From: Paraburkholderia sp.
Lineage (GTDB): Bacteria > Pseudomonadota > Gammaproteobacteria > Burkholderiales > Burkholderiaceae
Direction of reading: 5' to 3'
Length of the DNA stretch: 64,000 bases
NCBI RefSeq assembly: GCF_028283785.1
Contig: NZ_JAPWKB010000018.1
Span: 310,001 to 374,000 of the forward strand
Positions 45,593-54,670 of this stretch are shown here, in pieces. Each line of letters begins with the position of its first letter. The first letter of the stretch is position 1. The position numbers and the translations under genes were made by a program. Under the pieces are notes generated by a model. It saw nothing but the letters and a program-made list of their open reading frames with translations. It made no database searches and was not told the origin of the DNA.

Positions 45593-46651
45593 ATGAGATT
45601 GATGATTTGCGCACCTGACATATTCACCGGCGATGCGGTTGGCAATCATTGTCTCGGGTTGGCACGCGTCGCGGAGCGGCTCGGGTTCGAGGTCGAGGTG
45701 TATGCGCAGCGCTTCGACGACTTCACCGGCGTCGTCGATCTCGACCGTCTGTTCGAGCGGATCAACGCCGACGACCTTCTGCTGGTCAGCTATTCGATCG
45801 TCGATCCGTATCTGGACCGGTTGCGTGCGCTGCCCTGCAAAAAAATCTGCTATTTCCACGGCGTCACGCCGGCCGAACTGCTGCGCGAATTCGAGCCGGT
45901 CACCGCCGATCTCTGCGCTGCGTCGGTGCAGCAATTCGGCGCGTTGAAGTCGTTCGAGCCGATCGTCGCGAACTCCGCGTTCACCGCGTCGAGTTTGCCC
46001 GCCGACGTGAATACGCCGACGTTGCGCGTGATTCCGCCGGTGTTTCCGGACATGGCGGCATTCCAGGCGCCGGCCATCGCGCGCCGCGCCGCGTCCGGCC
46101 AGACCGGCAACGCGCACGACATCCTCACGGTAGGACGTGTCGTGCCGCACAAACGCATCGAAGACGCGATCGATATCGTCGCGGCATTGCGTGGCGCCGG
46201 TATCGATGCGTCGCTATCGGTGGTCGGCAGTTCGACCAACCTGCCGTACATGCAGTTTCTGGCCGCGCATGCGGACAAGCTCGGCGTATCGGCGCACATC
46301 CGTCATCTCGGCATGGTCGACAACGACACGCTGATCCGCTGCTTCCACGAAGCGTCGGCGCTGATCTCGGTCAGCGCGCACGAAGGCTTCTGCGTGCCGA
46401 TCCTCGAAGCGATGAACATGGGCCTCGCCTGCTTCGCGCGCGAGGGCACCGCAGGCGCCGAAGTCTGTGTGCCGGATGCCCGCTTGCCGCTCGATAACGC
46501 GCTGGCGGCGCGGCGAATTCTGGGTTATCTGAGCGACCGGAAACGGCTCGACGACCTCGTCGATGCGGGATCGAAACGTGCTTCCATGATTCTGCAAAGC
46601 GCCGCCGATACCGCATGGAAAGACGTGTTCGACGCGCCGTTCGCTCACTAG
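45593..46651 (+). CDS. Family 4 glycosyltransferase
   Basis: A 352-residue GT-B enzyme. It opens MRLMICAPDIFTGDAVGNHCLGL, has KKICYFHGVTPAELLREFEP in the acceptor domain, and HDILTVGRVVPHKRIEDAID plus SAHEGFCVPILEAMNMGLAC (E-x7-E) in the donor domain. GT4 enzymes of this type often use GDP-mannose or dTDP-sugars, both available here. Donor not deducible. Confidence 0.85.
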   Translation: MRLMICAPDIFTGDAVGNHCLGLARVAERLGFEVEVYAQRFDDFTGVVDLDRLFERINADDLLLVSYSIVDPYLDRLRALPCKKICYFHGVTPAELLREFEPVTADLCAASVQQFGALKSFEPIVANSAFTASSLPADVNTPTLRVIPPVFPDMAAFQAPAIARRAASGQTGNAHDILTVGRVVPHKRIEDAIDIVAALRGAGIDASLSVVGSSTNLPYMQFLAAHADKLGVSAHIRHLGMVDNDTLIRCFHEASALISVSAHEGFCVPILEAMNMGLACFAREGTAGAEVCVPDARLPLDNALAARRILGYLSDRKRLDDLVDAGSKRASMILQSAADTAWKDVFDAPFAH

Positions 46652-46840
46652 GAAAACGGCCGGATCATTCAGTGCCGCCATGCCGGGTGACCGTAATTTT
46701 GCACGGGGTTATGGCGTAAAATTAATCTCACGGCCGCCACACATCGAAACCGATCTCGTCGTCGAGCGCCGGACGTGCGCTCCGCCTGATCCACGCATAG
46801 GCCAATCGTCGCGATACCCGACGAAAGAAGGAGCCCTCTT

Positions 46841-47833
46841 TTGACAGCTTTCAAGCTTCTCCTGACCACGCACAGCACGGCGTTTCTGACCAGCGGCGGG
46901 GGCGAGTCCGAGCTTGTCCAGGTCGCCGAACTGCTGAACAACGGCGGCGTGCAGGCAGATATCTACGGCATCCGTAGCAGACCGCTTCGTTTTTACGATG
47001 CAGTGATGCATTTCTCGATCCACGCAGACGGCGAAGCAGTGCTTCGGGAGACGACCCAATACGGCAAGAAGGTATTTCTGTGGCCGAACGTATGGTGGCT
47101 GTCGCCGCCGGACGCCGCGGAGATCGCACGTATTCAGGGGCTCGCGCGACAGGCGCATCGGCTGCTCTTCAAATCGCAAACCGAGCTGGCGCATTTTCTC
47201 GCGCACATCCCTGTTGACCTGCGCAAATGTGCGGTGGTCGCGTCCGGCGTCTCCGACAGATTTCTGCTGCCCGCCGATAAGGATCTGCTCCCCACGGTCT
47301 GCGACGTCGCGGGTTATGTGCTTTGCCTCGGCCTGATCGAACCGGTCAAGAACCAGCTCGAACTCATCCGCGCACTCAACCGGCTCGGGCTCAACGGGCT
47401 CATGGCCGGCGGATTCCGCGACGAAGCGTATTACCGCGAGTGCGTCGACGAAGCGCATCCAGGCATCCATTTTCTGCCGTTCCTCCAGCCTTGCAGTGCG
47501 TTGTTGCGCTCCGCGGTGGCCAATGCCGTGCTCGTCGCCGAGCCGAGTTTCGATCCACCGGGACGGTCGTGTCTGGAAGGCGCGTTGATGAGGAAACCGT
47601 TGGTTATGGTCGACGGCCGGTGGCAGCGCGAGCATTTCGAAGACAACGTCTGGTACACCGCATCGACCCAGGCGGACGATATCGCTGCAGCCATCCAGTC
47701 GGCGTTCGACGACACCGCACAGGAAGAGAAGATCGAGCGCAATTATGCGAACGTCTACGCGCGACATTCCGCGACTACGGTTTCTACCGAGCTAATCCGA
47801 CACCTGATCGATGCTGGACTTGAAAATGAATGA
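46841..47833 (+). CDS. Glycosyltransferase (GT4-like), TTG start
   Basis: A 330-residue GT-B-like protein. It starts at a TTG preceded by AAGGAG seven bases away, which is decisive. The N-terminal FKLLLTTHSTAFLTSGGGES and FLWPNVWWLSPPD form the acceptor half; YVLCLGLIEPVKNQLELIRA and DPPGRSCLEGALMRKPLVM form the donor half. It is a distant relative of the enzyme at 38860. A 189-bp spacer upstream contains a TAAAAT that could be part of a local promoter. Confidence 0.75.
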   Translation: MTAFKLLLTTHSTAFLTSGGGESELVQVAELLNNGGVQADIYGIRSRPLRFYDAVMHFSIHADGEAVLRETTQYGKKVFLWPNVWWLSPPDAAEIARIQGLARQAHRLLFKSQTELAHFLAHIPVDLRKCAVVASGVSDRFLLPADKDLLPTVCDVAGYVLCLGLIEPVKNQLELIRALNRLGLNGLMAGGFRDEAYYRECVDEAHPGIHFLPFLQPCSALLRSAVANAVLVAEPSFDPPGRSCLEGALMRKPLVMVDGRWQREHFEDNVWYTASTQADDIAAAIQSAFDDTAQEEKIERNYANVYARHSATTVSTELIRHLIDAGLENE

Positions 47834-48890
47834 CATCCCCCGTCTGCTTGTAGTTCAGCGACGGTCCATGACCGACGGGCGAATGACGTCGCGTACGATC
47901 GGCGCGAGATTCGCGCCGCTACTCTCGTACATGCAACGGCATGGTTTGATCGAATGGGAACTGATATCCGAAGAAGATATCGGCATCAGTCATCTGCGTC
48001 GCTTCGATGCTGTTCTATTCAACAAACACGTTTCCAGCCAATCGCTGAAAGTCATGCGGATGGCGAACGAGTTGAAGGTTCACACCATTTACGACCTCGA
48101 CGACTGGCTGCTCGACCTGCCCTCGTGGAGCGTGCTCGAAATGAACGAAGACGTGCTCTACAACGTACTCGCGATGATCCGCGAGGCGAGCGTTGCGACG
48201 GCATCGAATTCGTTGTTGCAAGAGAGAATGCAACGCGTGCGGCATTCGGAGGTGTTGATCATCCCAAACGGTTTCGACGAGGAAGCGTTCGATCTATCGC
48301 CGTCGTTGTGGGCGGAAAAGAAACCGCAGAAGGTGATGTTCTCGAACCTCGACGGCATCAAACTGGTCAAGTTCAGGAAGCCCTTCTTTGCGGCGCTGTC
48401 CGAATTCCTCACTGACAACGAAGGGCTCTCGATCGATTTCTGGGGCGATCCGTTTCCGGAACTCCACAGCATTCCGAAGATCACGCATCGCGGTAATCGC
48501 GAGAATATCGAATACAAGCGAACCATCCGCGACGAAGGGTATCTCTTCGCGATCGTTCCACTCGGTGCGGAAGAAGATCCGGACACCCTGTTTTTCAACT
48601 CGTGCAAATCGCCGATCAAATACGTCGATTATGGCAGTCTCGGCATCCCCGGCATCTATTCGGATTGCCCGACGTATCGTCAGACGGTCCAGCATGGGGT
48701 GACGGGGTATCTGGCTTCGAATGAAAAACCTCGTTGGAGAGCCGCGTTCGACACCATGCTGCACGACCCCGCGCTTCGACACGAAATCCGCGCCAACGCG
48801 TATGCCGACGTGCTTGACCGCTTCAGCGCACAACATATCTGCGCGACGCTGCAGAAGGCACTGCCGAAGCCGACATCGTCCAATAGCTAG
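47826..48890 (+). CDS. Glycosyltransferase family protein
   Basis: A 354-residue GT-B-like protein. Features are IYDLDDWLLDLPSW (a DDD motif common in these putative transferases), LIIPNGFDEEAF at the domain hinge and IKYVDYGSLGIPGIYSDCPT in the C-terminal half. ATG 47826 overlaps the previous stop by eight bases; an ATG five codons upstream (47811) is an alternative. Assignment to a specific family is less certain than for its neighbours. Confidence 0.7.
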   Translation: MNDIPRLLVVQRRSMTDGRMTSRTIGARFAPLLSYMQRHGLIEWELISEEDIGISHLRRFDAVLFNKHVSSQSLKVMRMANELKVHTIYDLDDWLLDLPSWSVLEMNEDVLYNVLAMIREASVATASNSLLQERMQRVRHSEVLIIPNGFDEEAFDLSPSLWAEKKPQKVMFSNLDGIKLVKFRKPFFAALSEFLTDNEGLSIDFWGDPFPELHSIPKITHRGNRENIEYKRTIRDEGYLFAIVPLGAEEDPDTLFFNSCKSPIKYVDYGSLGIPGIYSDCPTYRQTVQHGVTGYLASNEKPRWRAAFDTMLHDPALRHEIRANAYADVLDRFSAQHICATLQKALPKPTSSNS

Positions 48891-48897
48891 AGGTTTT

Positions 48898-49488
48898 ATG
48901 GATCTGCTTTTAATTCGCCATGGGCAGTCGCACGGCAACGTCGCCGGCTTGCTGAATTCGACCGAACAGGACGAACTGACGGAACACGGTCTGCAACAAG
49001 CCGCCAATCTCCGCGCCACGATCGACCGTCTCGGCCTGAAGCCGGATCGGGTCTACTCGAGTCCGTGGCGACGCGCATTGCAGACCACCGAAGTCCTGTT
49101 TCGCGACCGATGCGAGTGGACGCTCGACCGGCGCCTCGGTGAAACGAACCCCGGCAAGTTCGCGTCGTGGAAAGCGGAAGAGTTCCGCGTCGCCTACCCG
49201 GAATTCGGCAAGCATCTGTCGGATCGCTATGAAGGTGGCGAGTCGCACCTCGAGCTGGCGGCGCGATCGATCAACTGGCTGGAAGAAGCATTCCTGCCCC
49301 ACGCCGATACGCCCGGCCTGATGGTCGCGGTCTGTCACGCCGGGCCGGTTTCGGTGATCTCCCAGTATCTTCTGAGCATCCCGTTGTCGCTGTTTCCGAG
49401 TGTGCTGGTGCCCAACGCATCGCTGACGATGTTCCGGCGCAACGAGCACAAGGATGGCTTCCACCTGCACCTGGCAGGCGTGTCCTGA
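48898..49488 (+). CDS. Histidine phosphatase family protein
   Basis: A 196-residue branch-1 histidine phosphatase (phosphoglycerate-mutase fold). The catalytic RHG is in LLLIRHGQSHGNVAG, the second pocket has YSSPWRRALQTTEVLF and the distal His is in VAVCHAGPVS. An AGAGG lies before the ATG. It ends a plus-strand run of glycosyltransferase genes, so a sugar phosphate, sugar-nucleotide by-product or lipid phosphate substrate is plausible but unproven. Frames opening earlier overlap the preceding gene and are rejected. Confidence 0.88.
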   Translation: MDLLLIRHGQSHGNVAGLLNSTEQDELTEHGLQQAANLRATIDRLGLKPDRVYSSPWRRALQTTEVLFRDRCEWTLDRRLGETNPGKFASWKAEEFRVAYPEFGKHLSDRYEGGESHLELAARSINWLEEAFLPHADTPGLMVAVCHAGPVSVISQYLLSIPLSLFPSVLVPNASLTMFRRNEHKDGFHLHLAGVS

Positions 49489-49507
49489 CCGCGGTGGCGG
49501 GAGCCAC

Positions 49508-50641
49508 CTATCGGCGACCCGTCACCTCGCGATACAACCCGTCGTACGCCGTCCCCAACGCATCCGCGGAGAAAAGCCGCTCGTAACGCCGACGCGCTTC
49601 GTCGCCCATGCGCGCAGCGAGCGCGGCGTCGTCCAGTAGCGCGTCGATCGCCGCCGCAAAACGCGGCGGGTCTTCCGGCGGCACCACGTAACCCGTCACG
49701 CCATCTTCGTTGACGTACGACGTGCCCGATCCCACCTCGCAGCAGATCATCGGTTTGCTGAACATCGACGCTTCGACCAGCACCATTCCGAACGCCTCCG
49801 AGCGCAGATGCGAGGCCAGCACCATCGCCCGGCAACCATCGAGCAGCGCGACTTTCTCGTCGTGCGAAACCTGCCCCGCAAACACCACGTTCGACGCACC
49901 CAGCCGCTTAGCTTGCGCCTGAAGCGCATCCCGTTCCGGTCCCGAACCCGCGATCACGATTTTCGCGCCCGTGAGGCTCGCGGCTTCGATCAGCGTGTGC
50001 AAACCCTTGTAGTAGCGCAACACGCCGAGCGCCAGAAAATACGGTTCGCCGCTCAAGCCCAGGCGCTCGACGATCGAAGTCGACGAACGCGCGGCCGTCG
50101 CTTCGTCGCGATAGTCGAGGATGCCGAGCGGGATCGTCTTCAGACGCGCGGGATCGACGATGCGCGTCAGTTGCGGGCTGGTTTGCGCATACGCAGGCGA
50201 AGTCGCGACCACCGCCGTCATCGAGCGCAGCATAAAGCGCATCAGCGGCGCGTACACGGCGCCGAGCGCCTGCTGCCGCACGATATCCGAGTGATACGTC
50301 ATCACGGCCGGTTTGCCGGTCATGCCGAGCAGTTGCAACACATCGGCGAACGGCCACGGAAAGTGGAAATGCAGCACGTCGGCCCAACGGGCCAGCGCAC
50401 GAAACTGCAGCAGCGCGTCGAGTCCGCCCAGATCGCACGACGCGGGCGCGGCCCACGAACGCGAGCGCGTCACCCGCGCTTCCGGAAACGCCACGTCTCT
50501 GGGCTCCGGCGTCGGCGACAGCGTGAACACGCGCGACTCGACACCGCGCGCCTGAGTCGCGAGACAGATCTGCCGGATGGCTTCCTGAAGTCCGCCCGGC
50601 GGATCGGGGAAATACGTGCGATAGATGTGCAGAACCTTCAC
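49508..50641 (-). CDS. Family 4 glycosyltransferase (mannosyl/rhamnosyltransferase-like)
   Basis: A 377-residue GT-B enzyme. It starts MKVLHIYRTYFPDPPGGLQEAI, has the donor-domain YFLALGVLRYYKGLHTLIEA, and the SEAFGMVLVEASMFSKPMIC (E-x7-E) and CEVGSGTSYVN segments found in GDP-mannose- or GDP-D-rhamnose-using transferases of O-antigen loci. With manB, manC and rmd nearby, a GDP-sugar donor is a fair inference. It converges with the histidine phosphatase gene; a small GGTGGC/GCCACC hairpin (49493-49508) lies at the junction. Confidence 0.85.
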   Translation of the reverse strand: MKVLHIYRTYFPDPPGGLQEAIRQICLATQARGVESRVFTLSPTPEPRDVAFPEARVTRSRSWAAPASCDLGGLDALLQFRALARWADVLHFHFPWPFADVLQLLGMTGKPAVMTYHSDIVRQQALGAVYAPLMRFMLRSMTAVVATSPAYAQTSPQLTRIVDPARLKTIPLGILDYRDEATAARSSTSIVERLGLSGEPYFLALGVLRYYKGLHTLIEAASLTGAKIVIAGSGPERDALQAQAKRLGASNVVFAGQVSHDEKVALLDGCRAMVLASHLRSEAFGMVLVEASMFSKPMICCEVGSGTSYVNEDGVTGYVVPPEDPPRFAAAIDALLDDAALAARMGDEARRRYERLFSADALGTAYDGLYREVTGRR

Positions 50642-50764
50642 GCGTGGACCTCACGCCGACGTCGCAACGCGTTGCCCGCGACACGCACACGCACACGCAT
50701 ACGCGCGGCCGGATGGCTCGACACGCGTGCCGGAAGATTCGGAAACCGCTTCAAGGACACCTCG

Positions 50765-51991
50765 TTACGCACGTTCGACGTCCGCCTCTTCGACATGAAA
50801 AATAATCGCCAGCATTTTTTCCAGGCGGCGCTCCCACGTGTTGTCGCCGACCGCCGCGCGCACTTCGTCGGCGTTCAGACGGCCGCGTTCGAGTTGCACC
50901 GACACGCCGTGCAGAAACGCGTCGAGATCGCCACCGACCTTCAATCCCGCGAGCGGCTCGCGCGCGAAATCGAGCGGCGTCGAGACGACCGGCAAACCCG
51001 CGGCCAGATACTCGTAAAACTTCATCGGGAACATCGAGCGCGTGTAGTCGTTCAGCAAGGTCGGCAGCAACCCGACGTTCATTCCGCGCAGATAGTCCGG
51101 AAGCTGCTCGTAGCTGCGATAGCCGAGAAAATGCACATTCGGCAATTGCGACAGAAGCGGCACGAACGCGCTGCGCTGCCCTTCCCGTTCTTCGCCGATA
51201 AAAATCCAGTGCCAGTCGGGACGCGCTTTCGCTGCATCGAGGATCAACTGGAAATCGACCTTGAAGTCGGACAGGACGCCGTGATAGATGATGCGCGGTT
51301 CCGGAATCGCGGCCAGATCGGCGGGAACGACGCCGGGTTGCATCGCGCGTCCGAAATGCGCGGCGTCGGCCACGTTCGCGAAGAAATGCGTGTTGCCGTT
51401 GTGCTGCGAACAGCGCGCTTCCAATGCCGCCGCGGTCGTGAACACGGCCTCGCTGCGCGCGAGCAATTCATGCTCGGCACGCTCGAACGCGGCGACATCG
51501 ACGCCGGGAATCGCCGCCAGATCGTCGACGCAATGGTAGACGAGCGGTCCACGGTCGAGCGCGGCAATGCCTTCGAGCATAAACGGGTGATACGTCCACA
51601 CCAGCGGCTCGGAAAACCGGTGCGCGCCCGCGAATCGCGAGAGGGTCCAGCGCAGCATCGCCTGATTGAACTTGCGCACGATCGGCAGATGATGCTTCGA
51701 CGGGAACATCAGCGGCGACAGCACCCACACGCCATGCTCGCGTTGCGGCGGCCCGACCACAAACGAGCGCAAACCGCTCCACAGACGACGCCAGATGCGT
51801 TTCCAGTCGCGCGCGCTGCCCAGTTTGGGCGAGCGCAAACCGACGCTTTCGATGTACAGCACGCGCCAGCCGCGCTGCGCCAGAATCCGCGCGGTGTGCT
51901 GCTTGTTGGTCCAGTAGGGTTCGCTCCAGTCGGCCGTCGAAAACAGAATGCAATCGCGCGGTTTATGCACCGCATCGTTCGTTTCAGCCAC
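50765..51991 (-). CDS. Glycosyltransferase (GT1/GT4-like)
   Basis: A 408-residue GT-B-like protein. The N-terminal DCILFSTADWSEPYWTNKQH and VWTYHPFMLEGIAAL are typical of a group of putative transferases in exopolysaccharide clusters; VYHCVDDLAAIPG and the donor part NDYTRSMFPMKFYEYLAAGL follow. The start is inferred as GTG 51991 (VAETNDAV), which overlaps the wecB stop by eight bases. An earlier in-frame start at 52057 lies deep inside wecB and is rejected. Confidence 0.8.
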   Translation of the reverse strand: MAETNDAVHKPRDCILFSTADWSEPYWTNKQHTARILAQRGWRVLYIESVGLRSPKLGSARDWKRIWRRLWSGLRSFVVGPPQREHGVWVLSPLMFPSKHHLPIVRKFNQAMLRWTLSRFAGAHRFSEPLVWTYHPFMLEGIAALDRGPLVYHCVDDLAAIPGVDVAAFERAEHELLARSEAVFTTAAALEARCSQHNGNTHFFANVADAAHFGRAMQPGVVPADLAAIPEPRIIYHGVLSDFKVDFQLILDAAKARPDWHWIFIGEEREGQRSAFVPLLSQLPNVHFLGYRSYEQLPDYLRGMNVGLLPTLLNDYTRSMFPMKFYEYLAAGLPVVSTPLDFAREPLAGLKVGGDLDAFLHGVSVQLERGRLNADEVRAAVGDNTWERRLEKMLAIIFHVEEADVERA

Positions 51992-53105
51992 TAAACACCT
52001 CGACCGGACGCCCGGACAAACCCGCGACGATGCGCTTCGACGCATCACCGTCGCCATACGGATTCGGCCGGTTGCGCAGCGTGTCGCGCCGCGCCGGATC
52101 GTCGAGCCACGACGTCACCGCGCGCTCGATCCCTTCGACCGATTGTCCTGCGAGCGTCGCGAAACCCGCATCGACGCCTTCGCGGCGCTCGGTGTGATTG
52201 CGCATCACGACGACCGGCACGCCGAAAGTCGGCGCCTCTTCCTGAATGCCGCCGGAATCGCTGACGACCAGCGCGCTGCGGCTGATCAGATACAGGCTGG
52301 TCGGATAATCGACCGGTTCGATCATTGCGAGATTCGGAATGCCGTCGAGTTCGCGCAGCACCGGACCGCGCACCGCCGGATTCAGGTGAACCGGAAACAC
52401 CCAGCGGTAATCCGCGTAGCGCTGACTGAGATCGCGCAGCACCTTGCAGATGCCGCTCAGCACGTCGCCGAAATTCTCGCGCCGATGGCACGTCACCAGC
52501 ACATGCGACTGCTGTGCGCCGTTCCAGGCGGGCAGCGGGCTCTGCGTCGGCGTATGCGTCCAGCTATCGCGCACCGCGAGGATCGAATCGACCACGGTGT
52601 TGCCGGTCACGACGATCTGCGCGGCCGCGACGCCTTCGCGGATCAGGTTGTCGCGTGCGAGGCTCGTGGGCGCGAAGTGCAGCGTCGCAATCCGGCTCAG
52701 CAGGCTGCGGTTCGCTTCTTCGGGAAACGGACTCGTCAGATCGCCGGTGCGCAGACCCGCTTCGACGTGACCGACGCGAATGCCGCGATGAAACGCGGCC
52801 AGCGCCGCGCAAAATGCCGTGGTCGTGTCGCCTTGCACGATCACCCAGTCGGGCTGCTCGCTGACCAGCACGTCGTCGAGCGCGCTCAACAACCGCGCCG
52901 ACAGCGAATTCAGCGTCTGACCGGGGCGCATCGTATCGAGTTCGAGGTCGGGCGTGATGTCGAAAAACGCCAGCGCCTGATCGAGCATTTCACGATGCTG
53001 GCCGGTCGAACACACGACCGTCTGCATCTCGGCGCGCAACGCTTTGACGAGCGGCGCCAGCTTGATGACCTCGGGGCGCGTGCCCATGACGACCATGACT
53101 TTCAT
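51984..53105 (-). CDS. wecB: UDP-N-acetylglucosamine 2-epimerase (non-hydrolysing)
   Basis: A 373-residue GT-B-fold epimerase converting UDP-GlcNAc to UDP-ManNAc. Signature segments are VMVVMGTRPEVIKLAPLV, VQGDTTTAFCAALAAF, VGHVEAGLRTGD, TCHRRENFG and SDSGGIQEEAPTFGVPV. The start MKVMVVMGTRPE at 53105 overlaps the deacetylase stop by four bases. No wecC-type dehydrogenase was found in the window, so the fate of UDP-ManNAc is unclear; direct use by a transferase is possible. Confidence 0.95.
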   Translation of the reverse strand: MKVMVVMGTRPEVIKLAPLVKALRAEMQTVVCSTGQHREMLDQALAFFDITPDLELDTMRPGQTLNSLSARLLSALDDVLVSEQPDWVIVQGDTTTAFCAALAAFHRGIRVGHVEAGLRTGDLTSPFPEEANRSLLSRIATLHFAPTSLARDNLIREGVAAAQIVVTGNTVVDSILAVRDSWTHTPTQSPLPAWNGAQQSHVLVTCHRRENFGDVLSGICKVLRDLSQRYADYRWVFPVHLNPAVRGPVLRELDGIPNLAMIEPVDYPTSLYLISRSALVVSDSGGIQEEAPTFGVPVVVMRNHTERREGVDAGFATLAGQSVEGIERAVTSWLDDPARRDTLRNRPNPYGDGDASKRIVAGLSGRPVEVFSG

Positions 53106-54670
53106 CGTGTTGCTGTCCTCAGTTCCACAGGCATGCGTTCGCCTGCGAGTTCGACGCCGAGCGTCAAGGGTGACGTGACGCCAGTGGGATTCCATGCGCG
53201 CACCGCGCCGCCTTCCAGCACGATTTGCGTCAACGAACGCGCACGCAGGAAGTCCATTGCCGTCTCTTCGTCGACGAAGAGCGGATTGGCGACGCGGCTC
53301 CGGATGTACGCGATCAACTGTTCGTGCGCCACGGCGCGCGACACTTCATCGGACCAGCCGTACGCGTAGCGACGCGAGAACGGATGATCGAGATAGCCGA
53401 ACAGCGTGCGGGTTTCCAGCGCGAAGTCGAAAGCCTGCTTGAAGACCGCCAGCGGATCGCCCTGCGCGAGCATGCACTCGCCGTGCAGCATCGATTGCTG
53501 GCTGTGTCCGACGAAGCCCGCCGGCAGGTCCGCCAGCGCGCCGCCGCGTGCGAGCACGAATTCCGGATCGTTGCGGATAATGCCGCCGATGCAACCTGCG
53601 TAGCCCGCGTCCGCGAGCGCCTGCAATGCGTACGGCGGCGTCTGGTGGAACGGCGAAACCGCATAGCGCGGACGCCGTCCGGTCGCATGTTCGATCAGCG
53701 CGGCGGATTCGATGCCTTCGCGAAGCGCGGCTTCGTAGCTGCCGCCCCAGTTGGGCGCGTGCGTGGCCGTGTGCGACAGCACCGCGCCGCCTTCGGCGAG
53801 CACTTCGCGGAGAATCGGAAAATGCCCCGGTTCGGACAGATTTTGTGTGTGGACCGCCAGCGAGAACGGAACCCGCATCCGCTGATACGCCTGCAACAGC
53901 GAGCGCGCCGATTCGACGTCTTCGTCGCAATCGAGACGCGACGTGATGGCGGCATCGACGCCCCACGGAATTTCGCTCAGCACCGGATGACACGGCAAGT
54001 CGCTCGCCCGGTACGCGGACAGGAAGTTCTCGACGGTCCGCCATTCGAACGAGTCGCACGGTCCGACCGCGCGGTTGAACCACAGCACGCCGCTCGGCCC
54101 GGCATCCCACAGCGCCGCATACGAGAAAGACCGTTCACCGTCGATCCGCACGGCGGCAAGTTCGGCTTCGGGTGCGACCTGCGCGCCGCCCGCGACGCTC
54201 CAGATCGAGCCGTCGGCGCGGATCGCGCCGAAGCCGAGATTGTTCCACTCGTCGGCGAAGTCGAAGCGCTCGAACGCGCGATGCCATTCGCGACCGCCCA
54301 GCCGTTGCGCCAGCGGTGTGTACTGGACCGCCGCGCCGCTTTCGCGCCACGCATACGCGGGCGCGGATTCGCTGCGGCTCGCCGCGTGAAGTCCGGCCGG
54401 CAGTTCGCCCGCCTGGAGATTCACGAAGCCGGCCAGCGCCTGCGGCATCCGGCCCAACACGATCAGCTTGCGCGGACGCTCGCGCAACCACGCGAGCAGC
54501 GGCTCGCCGAGCGAGTCCGGGACGTCGACCGCGACGATCGCGTCGGTGGCGACGTCGAGCGCGCCGCCCGAAATGTGACGCACCTGCGCCGCGCTGACCG
54601 AGCGCTGGATCGCGGCCGCGACATAGCGGCCCGCTTCGGCCGAATCGTTGAGAAACAGAACACCGATCAT
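53102..54670 (-). CDS. Polysaccharide deacetylase-like protein (CE4 type)
   Basis: A 522-residue protein. Residues about 240-480 form a NodB-like domain: the metal/base motif is SRLDCDED (D247, D249), the zinc ligands are in SHTATH (H300, H304), and YAVSPFHQTPPY follows. Residues 1-235 are not recognised and may position the substrate. No signal peptide, so it should act in the cytoplasm, perhaps on a lipid-linked or nucleotide-linked N-acetyl sugar. It overlaps both neighbours by four bases (CapK-like upstream, wecB downstream), so the three are translated together. Confidence 0.75.
   Translation of the reverse strand: MIGVLFLNDSAEAGRYVAAAIQRSVSAAQVRHISGGALDVATDAIVAVDVPDSLGEPLLAWLRERPRKLIVLGRMPQALAGFVNLQAGELPAGLHAASRSESAPAYAWRESGAAVQYTPLAQRLGGREWHRAFERFDFADEWNNLGFGAIRADGSIWSVAGGAQVAPEAELAAVRIDGERSFSYAALWDAGPSGVLWFNRAVGPCDSFEWRTVENFLSAYRASDLPCHPVLSEIPWGVDAAITSRLDCDEDVESARSLLQAYQRMRVPFSLAVHTQNLSEPGHFPILREVLAEGGAVLSHTATHAPNWGGSYEAALREGIESAALIEHATGRRPRYAVSPFHQTPPYALQALADAGYAGCIGGIIRNDPEFVLARGGALADLPAGFVGHSQQSMLHGECMLAQGDPLAVFKQAFDFALETRTLFGYLDHPFSRRYAYGWSDEVSRAVAHEQLIAYIRSRVANPLFVDEETAMDFLRARSLTQIVLEGGAVRAWNPTGVTSPLTLGVELAGERMPVELRTATR

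Noticed and set aside
49808..51994. A 728-codon open frame on the plus strand across two glycosyltransferase genes
   Set aside because: Shadow of the two minus-strand genes with recognisable GT motifs; composition is that of an antisense frame.
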